From Tetraselmis striata (lineage: Eukaryota; Chlorophyta; Chlorodendrophyceae; Chlorodendrales; Chlorodendraceae), in NCBI GenBank assembly GCA_006384855.1, contig VCJN01001754.1:186001-250000 (forward strand): a DNA stretch of 64,000 nucleotides, in the 5' to 3' direction. Shown piece by piece: positions 18,501-30,253 of this stretch. The notes under the pieces were generated by a model. It was given only the letters and a program-made list of their open reading frames with translations. It was not told where the DNA came from and did no database searches. A program made the position numbers and the translations under genes. Numbering within the stretch: the stretch's first letter is position 1; every line of letters begins with the position of its first letter.

Positions 18501-21500
18501 GGGTGAAGGACTGTCCCCTAAAACGGCTCGCGAGACTACAGAAGTACAGCCCTCGTATCCTCGAACGACACTGAGGCCTGATTTCCTCCACAAGGATTTC
18601 AGCGACTGGATGGTACATCGCGAATTATTTCACGAGTACACGAAGAAATACGGACCCTGCGACCTGGACGGAGCTTGCGATAATGACGGCCTGAATTCTC
18701 AAGTTTCTGGTAGTTTTTGCTGTCCGACGCGCCCATTTCAGGAACAGGATCTCGGAGAATATCGGCGTATTTGGCTAAATGCCCCGTATGACCGAATTGA
18801 AGAATTTTTGGGCCACTACCTTCGACAGAAGTTATTGCATCCGCATCTACGAGCAATTATTGTGGTTCCAAAATGGTCGCGTAAGCCGTGGTTTCGACTA
18901 CTTAGAAATTTTCGTCTGGTGGATGAGTTGCCAGCGGAGACTTCTGTGTTTACGTGTCCAACGAACGATGGCATAGAAGGTGCGAGACAAGATGTTGGCC
19001 CCACTCGATGGGCGACACAGATCTACGCTGACGATGGCGCCGGCGTACGGTTTCTACCGCAGCACCTGAGAACCCCACCGAAGCATGAGTGGACGCACTC
19101 GAAGGTTCTAGTAACCGATGGAAGACGAGTGCTTCTGACTGTAGAAGACAGCGGACTGATTTGGTTTCCAGAAGGCAAGCGCGGCGACACGGACGCGACG
19201 CCGGAGACAACAGCACTACGACGATTACTCGAGCAAACTGGGTACCGGGTACAGGAGAGCAATCTACGGTACCTCGGCACTCAGCGGACGGGAGACAACC
19301 GGTGTCCTGTATACCTGTATCGCGCTCGTCGTAATACTGTACCTGCGAAGACCCCTTTGAACCGTGCACTATGGACAACCTGGAAGAAATTATTGGAGGC
19401 ACGAAGTACGGGTTATCTGGAGACGGAGACAGTACGCTACCCACTACGGTACGAAAGCTTCGGCGAACAAATTGATGAATATGTCAACCGTAACGTCCGA
19501 CTACCTGGCGAAGACACATCGCGTTTGTGCAACGTATCTTCCCCGAGTGGTACCCGACTACTGACCGTTACTAGCGAATTGCGAGGACGACACTGTAAAA
19601 TACTGGTGGACTCTGGTGCAACCGAAAGTTTTGCGAGTACCGAATGGGTACAATTGCATCATTGCCCTACAGTCTCCGGAGGAAAACACCGTATAAAACT
19701 GGCAAACGGCAGTATGAGTACCAGTACCAAACGGCTGAGGAGCGAAGTACTTACCGTAGGAGCTTTCGACTATAAATTGGACGCTATAGTTACAGACCTG
19801 GAGAAATTCGACATTATTCTCGGACAACCTTGGCTGGAAACAGTTAATCCTGACATTGACTGGACTGCTAAAATTATTAATTACATGAGCTAGCAGCAGA
19901 AGGCGATATCGGAAATCACCAAAATAAAAGGCAATCAGGACTGCTAAAATTATCAAACACCGGAAGACTGGACAACACATTGCTACAGCGGAACAGTATA
20001 CTGTACCTACGACGGTTTACCACCTGGACGCGGCTAAGATGGCGAAGGAACTGAGGAAGAGTCGCGGCGAGGAACTGTTTGCTGTTGCGGTACGCGAGGT
20101 GTTCGATGCGGTAGCTGAGCTGCGCACGGACCAGTCGACCGAGTGGCTGGACCGAGGAGCTCAAGGAGTCCCTTATGGAGTTTGCAGACATCATCGCGGA
20201 GCCTACTGACCTGCCACCGGAGCGCGAGTTCGACTTTGAGATCAACCTGGAGAGTGATGAACCCCCCAAGGAACGAACGTACCGTATGTCACCAGCGGAG
20301 TTGCAGGAGGTACGGTCACAACTGGAGGAATTGTTGGCAAAAGGGTGGATTCGTCCGTCCAAGTCAAACTACGGCGCCCCAATTTTATTTGTGCGTAAGA
20401 AAGACGGCACTCTGCGTATGTGTGTGGACTACCGTAAATTGAATGACCTTACGAAGAAAGACCGGACCCCGCTTCCTCGTATCGACGAATTATTGGACTC
20501 ATTGCATGGTGCGACTATTTTCAGTACTCTGGACCTGTACAAAGGCTACCATCAAGTACGAATTAAACCGGAAGACATCCACAAAACAACGTTCCGGACA
20601 CACTATGGACTCTACGAGTACTGTGTGTTACCTTTCGGCTTGACAAACGCCCCAGCTGGATTCTAGACTATGATGAACCGTGCTTTGAGCCCATATCTCG
20701 GCAAATTCTGCGTGGTATACCTGGACGACGTGCTGATCTACAGCAAGACAGTTGAAGAGCATCTCGAGCACATCAGATTGGTGCTACGGGAGTTGCAACG
20801 ACACCACTTGCATATCAAGCTGTCGAAGTGTTCGTTCGGCAGTACTAGCGTGGAGTTTTTGGGCCATATCGTCGAAGCAGGACAGATCAAGATGGACCCC
20901 CGGAAGGTGGAAGCAGTTCAACAGTGGCCCGTGCCGAAGACAGTAAAGGACGTACGAGGTTTTCTCGGCCTTGCTGGCTATTACCGCAAGTTCATCCATA
21001 ACTTCGCGGCTATTGCGGCGCCACTACATGACATGACGAAGAATCAACCGGAGTTTGTGTGGACGCCTCGTGCTGATGCGGCGTTTCGTGCATTAAAGGA
21101 CGCAATGGTACGAGCACCTGTACTGAGTATACCGGACACATCTGCGGACGCCCGTTACACATTGTATACAGATGCTTCTGGATTTGCAGTGGGAGCTGTG
21201 CTGCTGCAAGATCAAGGCTCAGGACTTCGATCTGTCGCGTACCATGCACGCAAGATGAACAAACACGAAGTTCACTACCCGGTACATGAGCAAGAGTTGT
21301 TAGCGGTTCGTGATGCACTCATCAAGTTCCGATGCTACCTTGATGGAGCGGCGGGCTTTACGGTCATCACCGACCATACATGACACACTACGGCACTTCT
21401 TTCGCCAACGCGATTTGTCGACGCGGCAAGTACGATGGCTGCAAGTGTTTGCGCCTTACCAACGACATATGGGCATCGTCTACAAGCGAGGAGCTGCCAA

Positions 21501-23125
21501 TCATGCGGACGCCCTCTCTCGGCGAGCCGACTTGAAGGATGCGCTACATAAGCTAGATCTGCTGAACAACTGGGCAGAAGACGAGGCTGACTGCGAAATA
21601 AATTCAGTTTTATTTGCTATGGAGTCGCGACTACAAGCGGACAACAAGTTTTACGACGAAATCAAGACCGCATATGACTCCGACGAGTACCTGAAATCGC
21701 GGAAGGCTTTACCATCCTGGCTAGTACGTCACAGTAGTGGTCTACCGTACGCCTACGGCTCACGACTTTACGTACCAAATGTGGCGGACCTGCGACAACG
21801 AGCACTGTACGAACTACATGACGCGCCTACTGCTGGACACCCAGGAGGACGACGACTACTGGCGCGTACTGTGGAACTGTACTGGTGGCCCCGTATGAAA
21901 CAGACTGTCACTAACTACGTGCGACGCTGCCCTACCTGTCAACGTACTAAGGCGGCCCGGCATAAGCCATACGGCTTACTTCAGCCCCATGACGTACCGT
22001 CACGACCATTTGAGGTAATATCCCTGGATTTAATCACAGATCTTCCGGAGTGCCAGGGGTATGACTCAATAGTGATTTTCGTATGTCTACTGTCAAAGCG
22101 AGTAATTGTTGAGCCAACTACGCAGACAGTTACTGCTGAAGGCCTGGCGGAGATTATGCATCGCTCAGTTTTTCGTCATTTCGGCCTGCCGGCTAAACTC
22201 ATCTCTGACCGAGACCCCAGATTTATGTCGGAATTCTGGCAAGATATGTTCAAGACCATGGGTACTAAGCTGAACATCTCTACAGCTTTTCATCCAGCAA
22301 CCGATGGCCAAACGGAACGGACTAACCAAACTTGGGAGCAAGTGCTACGCTGCTACGTGCACCCTCTGCACGATGATTGGGTCAACCACCTCACCAACGT
22401 GGAGTTTGCGATCAACGCTGCTCAGTCGACTTCGACTACTATGTCCCCTTTCAAGGCGACTTTGGGATTTGAGCCGACTACACCTGCTACTACTCAACTC
22501 GCAACCGAGCCAACTCGAGCTCTTCCGGAACACGTCAAGTATGTACAGGAGCTTCATCGCTTCGCGCATGATTGCGTACTGGAGGCTCAAACTCGTATGC
22601 AGACTGCAGCTAATCGTAAACGACTACCCGTACCATTCAAGACCGGCGACAGAGTTAAGCTGAAAGCGTCTCATCTGAAGTTTATTCAGCAACCCTGTGC
22701 TAAGCTACGTGGGCCCCTTCGTCATTACAGAGCAGATGTCGCCAGTTGCTTTCCGATTGCAACTACCTGCGGGCGTACGAGTCCACGACGTGGTGCACGC
22801 GAGTATCCTGGAGAAGTGGTATGCCGACCCTGACCAACCGGCGAAGTCTGAACGAGTACCGATTGTCCATGACGCAAACCGATTCCATGTTCAGGACATA
22901 CTCGATGTTACCTTCAACAACAATGGCACTGGACTACTGTTTCGAGTGCGATGGGCGTTCCCGTACAACGTACCAAGCGAAGACACCTGGGAGCCCCTAC
23001 GCGGAGTCAAGCACCTAGACATTTTCCGGTCGTTCTTACTGTCTAAACCATACCGACAGTTTACTGAGAGCCCAGACTTCATTCGGTTCCGGAATCGCTA
23101 CCCAAGCCGAGTACCTTCGGCCTGA
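18466..23125 (+). pseudogene. pol: gypsy Pol with added MTase- and Nudix-like domains
   Basis: In the -1 frame relative to gag. Order: an adenine-methyltransferase-like domain (LDGACDNDGLNS, then WLNAPYDRIEEFLGHY, then AIIVVPKWSRKPWF); a Nudix-like domain (SGLIWFPEGKRGD ... ETTALRRLLEQTGY); aspartic protease (KILVDSGATESF, FDIILGQPWLE); RT ([25 protein letters not shown]); RNase H (YTDASGFAVGAVLLQ); integrase with HHCC finger (ending RRCPTCQRTK) and DDE residues (ISLDLITDL; ISDRDPRF; DGQTERTNQTWE); C-terminal chromodomain (FRVRWAFPYNVPSEDTWEPL). Breaks: 60-bp insert plus duplication at 19878-19953, shifts near 20,148, 21,380 (four extra bases) and 22,705, TAG at 20664. It ends at 23125. Confidence 0.9.
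19862..19953 (-). mobile_element. 60-bp retroposed fragment with 16-bp target duplication
   Basis: GGACTGCTAAAATTAT occurs at 19862-19877 and 19938-19953, flanking 60 bases found nowhere else in pol. About 40 of these bases (GAGCTAGCAGCAGAAGGCGA and neighbours) reappear reverse-complemented near 25,140-25,180, and the CTAGCTCATGTAA core also near 36,490. The insert brings in stops and shifts the frame by one (76 mod 3). A long target duplication with a CATGTAA tail points to target-primed retroposition of a non-LTR or SINE 3' end. Confidence 0.75.
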
Positions 23126-23200
23126 ACTTCAAAATCAAGACCAAGACTGTAGTTTCCTGTAGTTCTGTGACACCTGCACAGCGAGGACGCTTGTGCTTAA

Positions 23201-23211
23201 GGGGGAGAGAG
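23201..23211 (+). promoter_or_regulatory. polypurine tract
   Basis: GGGGGAGAGAG immediately before the 3' LTR, the expected plus-strand primer of an LTR element. Confidence 0.85.
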
Positions 23212-23624
23212 TGTTATAATCCATTTCCCTTTAGCCATAATGTTCTGCTATACTAGCAGGCATAACTCCCCGCAAAGGTAGTACGACTACGCATCCGCGG
23301 AGTCGCTGTACATATTAGTATTGCGGGCGTAAATATTAGTAGTATAAGGCCGAAGACTGTTCTGGAATTCTCTAGAGTTCTCTGACTCAAGCCTTACGTG
23401 GCTAACACAGCACGGGTATCCCATGACACCCGGCTAACATAGCACAGGTATGACTATGACCTCGGCGCGTATAAATACCGCCTCGGACAAGTCTACTAGG
23501 TAGAATTCAGAGACAGAACTATAACCCAGGAACCCCTGTAACCAGAAGAGATTGGCCATACTTTCTAAATCCTTCCGCTGCATCCTAAAGGGCCTAAAGA
23601 ACAGGCTTAAGCTAGAGCCTGACA
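23212..23624 (+). repeat. 3' LTR of the gypsy element
   Basis: 413 bases from TGTTATAATCC to GCCTGACA. It retains a TATA-like box (GTATAAATACC near 23,469) in the promoter position. Confidence 0.95.
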
Positions 23625-24201
23625 CCAACCGCCGCAAGTTCATCAGCGCAACGGGCACGCCAGTCAGCCTCGGCACCAAGCGACGGGTCGTTGCCGACGG
23701 GCAACCAACCAAACATCTACTAGTCCGAACAAGCCAACAACTGGAACGCCGGGAAGAACTTCGGCAGCGGCGGCAACTTTACGTACGGTTACCGGCACGC
23801 TAACCAACTGCGCCCCGTCGCCGGGCATACCCGGTCCCCTTTCCGCTACCGTGAGCTCCACCCCCGCTCCGATGGGCGGGTCCTTGAATAACGTGCTGGT
23901 GAACAACCTCACGAGGGCCGAGTTGGGTCGGGCACCACCAACACTGTAACTGTGGATTTCACTAACCAGCCGCTTGCCAGTGTATCCTCTTACCTGTTGC
24001 ACAAAACCAACCACGCACGTCTCGGTGACGGTGAAATTATACGATTCGAGCGACAGCCTGATCTACAAACAAGGCCACAGCTCGAGCAGCTACAACGCCA
24101 CGGTGTCGGTGTCCCTCACTGACGTCAAGTACGCTGAAGTCGTGCCCACCCGATCCGGAGCGACTGTTCTCCTGTATAAATTCATCACTACGGGGTACTA
24201 G

Positions 24202-25665
24202 TAGCGTACGGGTTAGAGAGCGGCGGCCACGGCCCCCTAGGGTTTCGACGCCTAAATTATTTTATTGATCCGCGTCCGGACGACCCCATTGCGATTACCA
24301 GTATCGGCGAGTCGCCGTCGATAGCGGGACTCACCCTCGGATTTCATCTCTTGAAGTCCACCACGGTCCTAAAGTCATCATCTACCGCCAGAGCGTAAAA
24401 AAGACCGGAAATTACGCGAATATGGCGTAGTAATCACTTTTACCCCTAGTCGCTACAATCTAAACAACAGGTGATTCGAACATGTAAGGATTACCCCGGT
24501 AGGATTAACGAGGATGTAACGCCGTAGGGATGACTCGTACTCGTACATATATGTATTAATATCGAGCGAGGATGATTACAGGTACCTGTACTGTACTGTA
24601 GTATTATCGACGAGATGATCTCGCACGCTCGACCCCGACGTTACATATACGCTTTGCATGCGCACGCGCGCGCGTCTGAGTAGCGCTCTGCTCGATATCA
24701 TCCGGTGATCATCCGAGTGGATCAGCCCAGCATGCCAGCCAACATGTGGGGAGCAGCGCCTGCAGCAGGCGCGGAGCCTGATGATGCACCGCGCGACCAA
24801 AACACCGTACGAACTGTTTTCAGGCAGTTTTTTTATTTTTCCCGCCCCTGGGACGGGACTGGCACCAGTGCTAAAAATTTTCCAGGGTGATTTCCAGAGT
24901 CAGGGTTTCGTACTCATTCGTCCTGTAGTCCCTACCTTACGGTACTGTAGCGACTAGTTTTTATATTTTTAAGTATGATAAACCACGTATGATGCTTAAA
25001 TGTAGGCTTTTTCCTTCCCCAGTACTTTGCGTCCATTCTCTTGACGCTCTCCCTGTAACCAAAAAGATTAAAAACGATGATGTAAGGATTACCCTGTATG
25101 GTGTACGGGTACCCTGTATATATGTAGACTTCTATATGTGATTTCCGATATCGCCTTCTGCTGCTAGCTCATGTAATTATATATGTAGACTACAGGTAGC
25201 TACTACTACTTGTCTGCTTTTCTTTCTTCGCCCCCGGACAGGACTGGCACCAGTGAAACCCTTGCGCAGCGTCTACGACGGCCGTTTAGGCAGCAATCCA
25301 GTTACGGAAAGCCCTGGGTAGGCGACGCTCCGCTACCCAGGGTACCTGTCTGCTGCCTGTACTAATCCCTACTTGTCTGCTACAGGTAGCTGCAGTAGCT
25401 GCAATGGGCTTACAGTTTGGGACGACGTCACGTGACCCACTGGGCCATTCTCTTGACTCTTGACGCTCTCCCTGTAACCAAACAGAATAACTGGGCCATC
25501 CAGCACCCCTCCGCATCCGCCCTCGCTGATCAGCTGTGGCTGTGGTCTTGCAGCCCGATATCCCGAGCGCCCAACCACAGTCGGGCCACTTCTCACCCCT
25601 GCGTGCTCGCTGGCCGCTGATCTTCGCAAATTCTCCGCCGTCTTCCCCCCCTCCCTCTCTGCCCG
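24202..25665. other. spacer between viral island and host genes
   Basis: No coding sequence seen. It holds a GCGTAAAAAAGACCGG word (near 24,393) like the leaders at 13,878 and 14,236, AT-rich patches, the reverse complement of the small pol insert (about 25,140-25,180), and a copy of a repeat that is found again at 27,420. The last 100 bases, pyrimidine-rich, may be the 5' UTR of the next gene. Confidence 0.5.
25222..25345 (+). repeat. ~120-bp dispersed repeat, copy 1
   Basis: CTTCGCCCCCGGACAGGACT ... CGGCCGTTTAGGCAGC ... GGAAAGCCCTGGGTAGGCG is repeated in the same direction at about 27,420-27,545 with scattered changes. A shorter relative lies near 24,840-24,875 (CCCCTGGGACGGGACTGGCA). The two main copies flank the plastid-protein gene. 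Confidence 0.7.
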
Positions 25666-26003
25666 ATGGCATCGCTCGCCGCGACCGCCGCGCCGCCCTC
25701 CGCGGCGGCCGCGCGCCGAGTAAGCAGCAGCGCCACCGCCGGCAGCCTGCGGCCGCTGCCCGCCGCCCCGCGCCCGCTCGCCGCTCGCCGCCTCCCCGCC
25801 GCCGCTGCGCCCGCACACCGCTGCACCGGCCGCGTCGTCTTCGCCGCGGCGGCGGCCGGCGCCAGCAACGGCGCCAGCAACGGCGCCGCCGCCGCGAAGT
25901 CGGACAAGCGCCTCAAGCCCTTCTCCAACACCAACAAGTGCGCCCATGCCCGGCTCCCGCCCCCATCACCCATATTCTGGGCACTTTCCCTTTTGTCCTT
26001 GGG

Positions 26004-26037
<34 letters not shown>

Positions 26038-26461
26038 CTTCCAGCTGCTCCAAGAGGATCGCAAGTGCTATCCCTTCCCCACTTGCGTTCTGGCGCAGCG
26101 GGATCCTGATGACCCTCCTGCCCCGTTGTCACATTCCGGGGTTGCGCGCCGCCCCAGGTTCCTGGTTCCCCAGAAGTGCCAGTTTCAGTTTGAGCTGGAG
26201 TGGAAGAAGCGCGAGCAGGACATGAACCTGTACACCGGCTTTGAGGGCCTGACCATCAGCCGCAACGGCGATGAGTACACCACCACCTCCAAGTGGGCCA
26301 CCATCTACGATTGGGAGGACTGGTCCTCGGGCATCCACCACCGCCGCAGCCACCTCCCCGTGGGCGTGAGCCAGTACCCGCCCGCCAAGGGCACCGGCTT
26401 CCCGGAGACCTTCGTCCCGCTCATCGGCCTCACCGACAAGCCCATGATGGCGCAGTACTAG
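25666..26461 (+). CDS. predicted plastid-targeted protein, two exons
   Basis: Exon 1 (25666-25937) and exon 2 (26158-26461) join in phase 2 to code 191 residues. The donor is AA-GTGCGC and the acceptor GCCGCCCCAG. The first ~65 residues (MASLAATAAPPSAAAARRVS on) are rich in Ala, Ser, Pro and Arg with almost no acidic residues, as in green-algal chloroplast transit peptides. The mature part has an aromatic, charged core (FQFELEWKKREQDMNLYTGF, then WATIYDWEDWSSGIHHRR) and ends FVPLIGLTDKPMMAQY and TAG. I do not recognise the family and see no membrane span. The 220-base intron contains a 31-base pure G run. A stromal or thylakoid-associated role is inferred from the leader only. Confidence 0.75.
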
Positions 26462-27619
26462 GCGCCGTCCAGTCACCGGGCGACGCACCGCCCCACCCCA
26501 TCCCATCCCACACCCCCACCGGGCCAGGTACCGCACTGCTCCGACGGCCGCGCAGGGAGTGGCGCACTTAGGGGAAAAGACGCTGCCCGCGACAGGACTA
26601 TGCCTCAGGCCGTGAGGCTTTGCGAGGCCTGAGCATGCCGTGCAACAGGGGGCTGCCCCCCCCCCCCCCCCCCCCCCCCCCCAATTTCATCTACGTGTAA
26701 TGACAGAGTATCGTAGCCCCACAACCGCCCTGCCGGTTGGCATGTGCACATGGTCAGGCCAAAAGGGGGAGGGGAATGACCAAAGGAGGAGCAACAGGGG
26801 GCTCGGCTCCTGGACCCCAGGCCGCCGGATGGTGCTGCGTCGGGGCAGGCGAGAATCCAGGCCGCTCCGAGCCGAAACTCCCCTGTGCACAAAAATATGG
26901 CGTAAACATGGCAGCAGCAGCAGCGGACCGCGCGCCGCACAGAGCAGGAGATGAGGCATGCGCGCGCACTGGCTGGCTGCTTGGATCGTTGGGGGCGCAC
27001 CACTCACATTTTGGAACCTGGACGGCTGGCCAGAGAATACTGGTCGGGCGGCAGAGGGTTTTCGGCACTCACTCTCCGCTGCCTCGTCGCTCCACATTCA
27101 AGCAAGGCACTGCTTGCACCCGAGACGGCCGATTCCCCAGTGGCTGAGGGGGGTGGGGGGGCTGCCCCCGCTCAGTGCATGATTGGGTGGGTGCGTGATT
27201 GTTTCGCAAGAAAGGCCGCGTCCGCAGCCACACAACCCCTCACTGCACCATCGCGTCTGGGGGAAGGAGTCTGGCTTCCATCAGCCCCCCACGCGAAACT
27301 CGCTGTGCGCTTGATTAGATGCCAGCTGTCACCGGATGCCCCTGACCGGCGATGTTAAGCAACTGCAGCCGTAGGAGCGCTGCACCCTGATGCAGCGGGG
27401 AGGGCAACCTTGTTTCTCCTTTTTTTTCGCCCCCGGGACAGGCAGGCCTGGGCACCGATGAAACCTTTCATGCAGCGTCCCTACGGCGGCCGTTTCGGCA
27501 GCGACGGAAAGCCCTGGGGTAGGCGGCGCTCCGTTAAAGTCATCCTGGGAGGGCCACCCTATCACCACGAGCCTCTTACAGTGCGCTGCTGCGCGTGCAG
27601 GGGAGAGGGGAGGGAGAGG

Positions 27620-27649
<30 letters not shown>
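26462..27649. other. spacer between convergent host genes
   Basis: 3' ends of the plastid-protein gene (plus) and CNOT2 (minus) face each other here. It contains a C run (26656-26682), the second copy of the ~120-bp dispersed repeat (about 27,420-27,545) and a 29-base G run (27621-27649) that abuts the CNOT2 stop codon. No gene seen. Confidence 0.6.
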
Positions 27650-27650
<1 letters not shown>

Positions 27651-30221
27651 TACTTGGGCGCGGGCGGCGGGGGCTGCATGCCCGAGGGGCCGCCGCCGCT
27701 GTTGCCGCCGCCTCCTGCCATGCCGGCGGGCGGCAGGCCGGGCCGCAGCAGGTTGGGCGCGCGCTCGAGCGCATCGTACTGCAGCCCGAAGTTGTCGCGC
27801 CGCACGCACTCCCAGCTGTTGGTGTCAAAGACAAAGTACGACGCGCGCTCAAAGCGGTCCGTCTTCATGATGGGCTCGGTGTTGGGGACGCGCGTGAGCC
27901 AGAGCTTGTGCTCCTTGTGGAACCACCAGCCGCGGCTGGCCAGCTCGTCCGCCGCGAACAGCTGCGCCTCATCGCCCGGCATGGAGTAGAAGATGTAGAA
28001 CAGCGTGTCCTGCTGGAACTTGGAGAAGTAGCCCGGCTGCAGCCGCGGCGGGCTGTGCATGTAGCACGCCGGCACGCTGAACTCGGGCTCGGGCCGCACC
28101 GGCGCGTCGGCCCACGGGCTGGCGAAGCTCTTGTACAGGCTGTCGGGCGAGTTGAGGTTGAGGCCGAGCGTGGTGAGGTCGGTGCCCAGCGCCAGCGTGG
28201 TCAGGTCCTGCTCCGTCATGCGGATCACCGACAGCAGGCCCAGCAGGCCAAAGCGGTCCGGGCCGCCGCCCTTGCCGCCGCCCGGCTTGGGGCCGCCGGC
28301 GCCCATCTGCGCCGCCGCCGCCGCCTGCTGCTGGCTCCACATCATCTGCTCGTAGCCGCTGCTGCTGCTGGGCGCGCCCTGCTGGAAGCCGGCGCCCAGG
28401 CCTGCCACACCAAGAGAGGGGGAAGAGGCGGGGTAAGACGTGCAGCAACAAACTCTTCAGAGGCAGTTTGACAATGTCGCATTTCCTCTCTCCAAAGTGA
28501 TGTCCCTCCAAAGGACACCCGTGCCTCCTCATCACTGTACTGTAATCCGCGGGGCGCGGCAATGCTGCTGCAGGCTCGGGGTGTAAAACACCATCACGCA
28601 AAGACTGCTACGGGTGGGCTCCCGACCGTACGAGTACCGGTACGGCTGCGCACCTGCGCGCAAGGCGGCGCCGCTGTTACGACCGTCCGACCGCAGCTCG
28701 GCTCGGAAGCTACACCCGAGGCATGTGGTCCAAGGTTCGACTGGGTTGCCGGCTAATCGGCCCCTACCGCCCCCCTGGGGGCGCGCGCTAGACTGGAAAT
28801 GCATTTACGGGGAGTCGCCACGGAGGGGAAGGGAGGCCTGGATGCCGCCGGGATGCTTTGGCCGATGAGGGCACCGGCACAGGGAATCGCCGCTGCTGAG
28901 CGCACCGGGGGCCCTGGGCGGATGTGCGTTCTGTGGTGGTGGTGGGGGGAGGAGAGGGGGGGGGGGGGGGGGGGGATAAAACACAGAAGACCGCCCGAGA
29001 GGACATACCCCCGCATCTTCCTGCTAGTCAAGGTGCTTCATGTGCTGTTGCAGGTAGACAGTGCTCGCAGCCGTGCCGGGTACGAGTGCCGGCCCACCTA
29101 CGAAAACCTGCATCATGTGCTTCGAATCGGGCATGCATGCAACGTAACATAATAACGATCGACACATTTCCGCTATAGTGCTGCCTGTGTGCGGCCCCGG
29201 GCAGGCATTACAGGCTCCCATTCGCACTGTTCTCGTCACCGCGTCGGCACCCGCGGTCACGATAAGGGCCGCGGTACTGAACAACGGAACCGGGAACGCC
29301 CATCCGGACCCAGGGACACAATCCTCTGGACGCCTCCAAGGCACTGCGGACAAGAAGCCCGGACATCGCGGAGCTCAAACGACCGGGTGGCGGAATCGGC
29401 TGTTGTCCATTTGGATATTCAAATCTGTTCAAAACATGTCCAAATGGCCAAAGGTCGGCCTCCCCACACAATCATCCTATGCGCGGTAGACGGGTGCCCA
29501 GCTCAAAGCGCCCGTGACATGCCCCCAAGAGTCCATGCACAGGTGCAGGACCCCCGAAAACGGTCCCGGGACAGTCTCTTCTGTACGCCCGCGCCGCGCT
29601 GGCCGTCTTGCTGGGGGTTGTGGTGGTGGTAAACGCCCCCCCCCCCCCCCCCCCCCCCCAACTGCCACCACTGCCAGCCGCGCTCATGTTCCCGGCAGCG
29701 GCGCACCTGACATGTCGTCGCCTAATCTCTGCCCGCCAAAGCTGGACGTCGCGGAGGAGGGCAGCGCAGGGAAGTCCTCCGTCTGCATGGAGAACTGCTG
29801 CTCCGGGGTTGGCGCCACACGCGGCTGGCCGGGCCCGCCTGCACAGAGGGGCGGGGGAAGCAGGGGGCAGGCGCCGAGGTGGGGGGGGGGGGGGGGGGGG
29901 CAAGGACTCAAGACTATGCTAGGTGAGGTGACTGTCGGGTATCGCGCCATTCTAACATAAGTTGTAGGAGGAGGATGCAGCAGCCTTCAGACTAGACCGC
30001 TGGTGTCGTCACAACATGGTGTCGTCCGCGCAACGTCCTATAGCACTTGACACGCTGACAGAAAAGTGAAGGGGGGTGCCACCCACGAACCGAGTTCGAT
30101 GTTGTGTGTGGGAATTCGGGACGGATGTTTGTTTTCAGGGTTTGGTGGGCAAGGCGAGCGCGGTCTCGGTCATTCTGGTACGCCGTGCTGGAGAGGAAGG
30201 GGCAAGGAAACGGAGGAAAAG

Positions 30222-30253
<32 letters not shown>

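Larger units (their letters stand above)
16857..23624 (+). mobile_element. Ty3/gypsy LTR retrotransposon (chromovirus), 6,768 bp
   Basis: Complete structure: 413-bp LTRs at both ends, a primer site after the 5' LTR, a purine tract before the 3' LTR and a 5-bp target duplication CCAAC (16852-16856 and 23625-23629). Gag and a frameshifted pol run left to right. The LTRs differ at about five positions that I can see, so insertion was recent relative to the decay of the host gene. Pol order is methyltransferase-like, Nudix-like, protease, RT, RNase H, integrase, chromodomain. This copy cannot make full pol: it has a 76-bp insertion, at least three frameshifts and one TAG. Confidence 0.95.
16118..24201 (+). 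pseudogene. Fn3/LamG fibre-like gene split by a gypsy element
   Basis: ATG 16118 starts an Fn3-like repeat that shifts frame near 16,240 to SVARSGLTPGTAYYYWLSVTD. A further shift leads to a concanavalin/LamG-like domain (YLSVTGTTQNEYNVGTISLC ... RTAYVSVDGVIDALLVSTNV ... MAELYATREYLDLSVDAN). The gypsy insertion lies exactly after VDAN; reading resumes at 23625 with RRKFISATGTPVSLG, then in another frame SDGSLPTGNQPNIY, a TAG and NWNAGKNFGSGGNFT. The phrase from the lectin strand to DGSLPTG is typical of LamG proteins in viruses and bacteria. A C-terminal segment with TVSVSLTDVKYAEVVPTRSG ends at 24201. At least four disruptions besides the insertion. Confidence 0.5.

Noticed and set aside
29405..29445. 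Palindrome CCATTTGGA...TCCAAATGG as regulatory site
   Set aside because: It sits in a CNOT2 intron with no other support; likely a relic of a small repeat.
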